A stretch of DNA of 64,000 bases from NCBI GenBank assembly GCA_001692895.1, contig KV748247.1:62001-126000 (forward strand), read 5' to 3'. The first letter of the stretch is position 1. Each line of letters starts with the position of its first letter. Source of the DNA: Cenococcum geophilum 1.58. Lineage: Eukaryota; Ascomycota; Dothideomycetes; Gloniales; Gloniaceae. Of this stretch, positions 60,451-64,000 are shown one piece after another. The notes under the pieces were generated by a model, which saw only the letters and a program-made list of their open reading frames with translations, had not been told where the DNA came from and searched no databases. A program made the position numbers and the translations under genes.

Positions 60451-63400
60451 TGTTACGGACGCTTTAAGTACAATGTTACGACTACTTAGGGAAGAGTCGG
60501 AAGAAGCTAGTTAGTTAATTTAGGCACGGTCCAAAATAGAACCAGTAGAGCTATGTGACGAGGAATAGTAACCGAGGTCACATAATATAATCTATATAAT
60601 CTATATAATCTATAATAGAGCAAATAGAGCACACGTATATTACGTACAAGAAGGATTTTATAGGAGTACGGTTGTGTATTTAAAGGACTACAGTCCCTAC
60701 CTAGATAGTTCCTTCCTTATAGTAATTCTCAGAATACAATTAGAGTTAATCTATTAGGCAACNACTCCACCAGTTATTATTACGTTATTAACTTTAACTT
60801 GCTTTACCTACACACCTAACCTATTAACGAGCCCACCGTAGTTCTTACTACAAGGTTCCATTACATAATTACTACCTAGTTACGGTAATAAGTATAAAAA
60901 GTCGAATAACATACCACCAAAAGCAGCCACTATAACGCTATTAACGGCGGCAACTACTTTAAGGTCAGGAGGGGACACCAGTATAGCGGACACTAACTCT
61001 TAATAACCTATAACGGTCGGACAGCTACAAGAAATAGTTGACTAGTTAATAATAAATAATGCGGCGCTGGAAAAAAGGGTTAATAGAATAGGAGCAGTAA
61101 AGATTAAGCTACTATTAATTAAGAGGTACTTAGGAGAGAGATTAAGGCTTAAAGGATTTCTTACGCAAATGCACTTTAAAGTTACATAAGAAGGGGTAAA
61201 GCTACCAATACCTATGGATCGAATAGCATATGCAGGACTATTCCTATTAGGAAAAGCACTTAAGTAGTTTAAGCCTTACTTTACGGAAATACAGGCAAAC
61301 AGAATGACGACTACTAATTAGGAAGTGCGATTTATATTCTTAAGCTAGGAAGGATTCGCAGAGCAACTTATATAAATGTTTGGAGACCTAAAGGCGGTAA
61401 CTACGGCGGAAAGAAAACTCTAAGATATTACGCAACGAACCTCGGCAATTAAGTATACGATATAGTTCCAGACATTAGCAACGTAAGTAGAGTGGAATAA
61501 TAGGGCGCTTATAGCACAGTATAAATAAAGACTTAAGGCTAAAGTCTAGGACGTAATTATCCCAATAAAAGTTGCGGACACCCTAAGGGAATTAATAGAT
61601 TAAGCAATTAAATTAATAATTAGATCTACCAAAGGGAACAGGCCAAGAGAGGTTAAGATAGAGTTTTATAGTTATATAAGGCGTAAAGTACGCATCAACT
61701 AAAGCTAAGTTAGAAACTATAGTATAGTGCAGAGCTAATAGACCTAAGTGGTACTAAAGAAGCCTATAAGAGATGGAGCAAAAAACTATGGAAACCTAGA
61801 GGTTAAGGGTCTAGTAATTATAGGACTAAGGAGCAGAGGCTAAACTAGGGATCTTATTAGCAGAAGACGTTTAGGCGGACTCTATAGCAAAGTTAATAGT
61901 TTAAAGACGGAGCTTATATAAATTGCGGAAAATAGGGTTACTTCGCGAGGGATTATAAAGATAGTTAGAGTTACTATATAATAAAGGGAACTAGACTAGC
62001 AGGAGACATATATATATAGAGGGATAATAGTGTACTGCGAGGAACAAAAGAGTGTTTAATTAGAAGTTTTGCGTTCTGTTATAACAACGCATACCGAATT
62101 TATAAAGACACTAAGTACGGCGTAAGCTATTGGCTATAGGAGCTAAAATCTATAAAGTATAGAGGAACTAATGAACTAGTTCGTAGATCGGACATTAAGG
62201 ATAATAAATTTAATAAAGGCGAAACATTTTATAACAATGAGACATTAAGGGCCGCTTACTAGGAGCGAGTAGACCTCGGAGATATTATACTAGAGGTAGA
62301 GGATGATTCTACTACAGAATAGGGAACATTAGTAGGGATTAAGACCCCACTAGACACAATATCTATTACTTCGCAAGACATAAGAGAAGTAGGATAGCGA
62401 ACTACTTCGGCACTTGATAAAGGCAAAAGGCTAAAGGCTTAAGATTCTTAAGACAAGATAAGAGACGATTAAGATTCTTAAGATAAGATAAGGTAAGCTT
62501 AAGGACCTATAACGGACGATAACCGATGGAGCAGAGTAACGGCTTAGTTTAGTAATATATAAATAAGCTTAGGACGAAGTTTCCTAAAGGCACAAAACTC
62601 TTAAGACGAGATGAGTAAGATTTAAGACTCTTAAAATAAGATGAGAACACTAAGTAAGCCTAGTTAGACTAAGGTAGGAGTAAAGCTTAAGTTAGAAGCA
62701 AGCTCGGGATTAAGAATCTAAAAGGGTCAAGAATTTGGAGTACGAATAAAACCCACAAATAAGAGGCAAGAGGCTTCTTTATAGATTAGAGAATCTATAG
62801 TATAAATAGTAACTAAACTAGGAGACAGGTATATAGACCTAAAGGACTTACTAGGGGAATATAGTATTTAGCCTAAAGATTGGAAGACTGATACCAAGAT
62901 TAAGAAGCAAGAGAACTTTAAGGATTTATCTACGAGACGCAAACTAAAGGAAACTATAAAAGAATTTAGATAAAGAATTATTGTATAGCAAGAACAGAAA
63001 CTAGACAAGAGATCTAGCATATTGGGACGTATAAGGGACAGAGCACTAGTACAAAGAATTACTAATAGGCTAAGAATAGGCACACTAAGAGCTAAGTGGC
63101 TTACTGAACTGGAAAACGAAGAGGATTTAGGGATTCTAACTAGGTTCAAGGAACAATATATAAAAGGCTATTACAACGCAGTAATAAGAAGATACTTCCT
63201 TACGAATAAGCCGTATACACTCTAGCAGTTATACTAAAGATAGTATAGGTAAAGGCATAATAATAAGTAGGAAGATTTCTATATATAGTTAGATAAAAAA
63301 GTTATTTAAGACTACCCAATTATGGAAAAAGCGATAAGTTATATTAAGGGAGCAATAATTATAACATTAAAAAATCTAGAGGAGCGTTTAGAGGACTGGA

Positions 63401-64000
63401 GAAGCAAAAGATATATCTTAGTACCTGTAAATAAAGTCATAACGTTCAGATTAACACGATAGAGGTTTAAACTTAAAGATAAAGATAAGCCAAGAGTTAA
63501 CCTAAAGCACCTAGCACACTATACGTTATTATAGATTGCATGTATAGACGGTATATATAAAATATATAAAAATCTAAAAGAAAAGTATCGGAAATACCTT
63601 GTAAGGATATATTAGATAATAGATAAGCAATAATACAGGAATGCTAAGTATATACACGGATAGCATCTAGCAGAAGTCTAAGAGGAAGGAGACTTAATAC
63701 TTTAGCTAGGAAGATTCCTTACAAAAGAATACCTAGACGGATAATAGTAGTAGGAGTGCCTAGAGAATACGTATCTATAGTATATTAAAGATAAAAAACA
63801 AACTAGGTATTAGCCTAAGTTAGACTAAGTATAAATAGGATTAAGCAGCTAATAGTTAGAAAAAGTAGAGGCCTATAAGACTAGAGGGAGCCAGTAATAG
63901 AGCCTTAGACCCTTAAAGGAATTTAAGGACAATACCTAAATTTATAAGTTAAATAGCAAGATCAGCAGTTTAAAGTATTAATAAATAGTAGAGCAATAAG
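60451..64000 (+). mobile_element. Ty3/gypsy chromovirus, copy A4 (5' part, runs off window)
   Basis: The 5' LTR is 60,451-60,865 (415 bp, TGTTACGGAC to CATTACA), then leader, gag (about 60,960-62,400), the linker repeats (about 62,440-62,650) and the beginning of pol up to the window edge. It is colinear with A3 and A1 and clearly less mutated, with more CA and CG kept, so it is the youngest or least RIP-affected A copy here. It still has several disabling changes. One ambiguous base is at 60,763. The 3' LTR and right target duplication lie outside the window. Confidence 0.88.

Noticed and set aside
63022-63225. A 67-codon open frame on the plus strand with a complementary 93-codon frame
   Set aside because: The plus frame is part of pol of gypsy A4 and the minus frame is its shadow.

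Overview
The window is a gene-free, AT-rich nest of transposable elements from a filamentous ascomycete (Pezizomycotina). I infer this from the element types (chromodomain Ty3/gypsy, fungal Ty1/copia, Tad-like LINEs, hAT, Tc1/mariner) and from their decay. CpA and TpG are largely replaced by TpA over most of the sequence, and coding frames survive but are full of TAG and TAA. That is the signature of repeat-induced point mutation (RIP). I found no host gene, rRNA or tRNA.

Left half (1-29,771): solo-LTR and gypsy debris (1-2,905) is interrupted by a Tad-like LINE on the minus strand (2,906-3,443, continuing at 23,630-25,730). A chromovirus-type gypsy, copy A1 (3,444-23,629, minus), sits in that LINE with a perfect ATAGC target duplication. 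A1 was itself hit three times: by a 249-bp TA-type MITE (5,560-5,808), by an ORF1-only LINE (10,734-16,936, 12-bp target duplication) carrying a Tc1/mariner element (13,140-15,189), and by a copia element inside its 5' LTR (17,540-23,435, ATTAG duplication). To the right lie a hAT transposon (about 26,051-29,063) with a second TA-type MITE, then unassigned sequence.

Middle (29,772-53,242): gypsy copy A3 (plus, TTAGA duplication) contains a 737-bp TIR element full of a 12-bp minisatellite (31,692-32,428) and a different chromovirus C (33,127-48,087). C in turn contains a second copia element (34,921-40,968, AGAAC duplication) and about 2.3 kb of unassigned extra sequence.

Right (53,243-64,000): a partial chromovirus D (minus), an LTR-bounded minus-strand element Y whose coding-like interior I could not assign, a solo LTR with a TTAG duplication (58,887-59,120), another gypsy remnant D2 (minus) and the start of gypsy copy A4, which runs off the window.

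The nesting gives a relative order of events. Inner elements (mariner, the minisatellite arrays, A4) look less mutated than their hosts. The most unusual signals are: (1) one 12-bp tandem repeat shared by the leader of an ORF1-only LINE and by a TIR transposon; (2) small foldback hairpin modules shared by copia and by the gypsy-type neighbourhoods; (3) the ORF1-only LINE with a CCAAT/TATA promoter next to its ORF; (4) the unassigned element Y.
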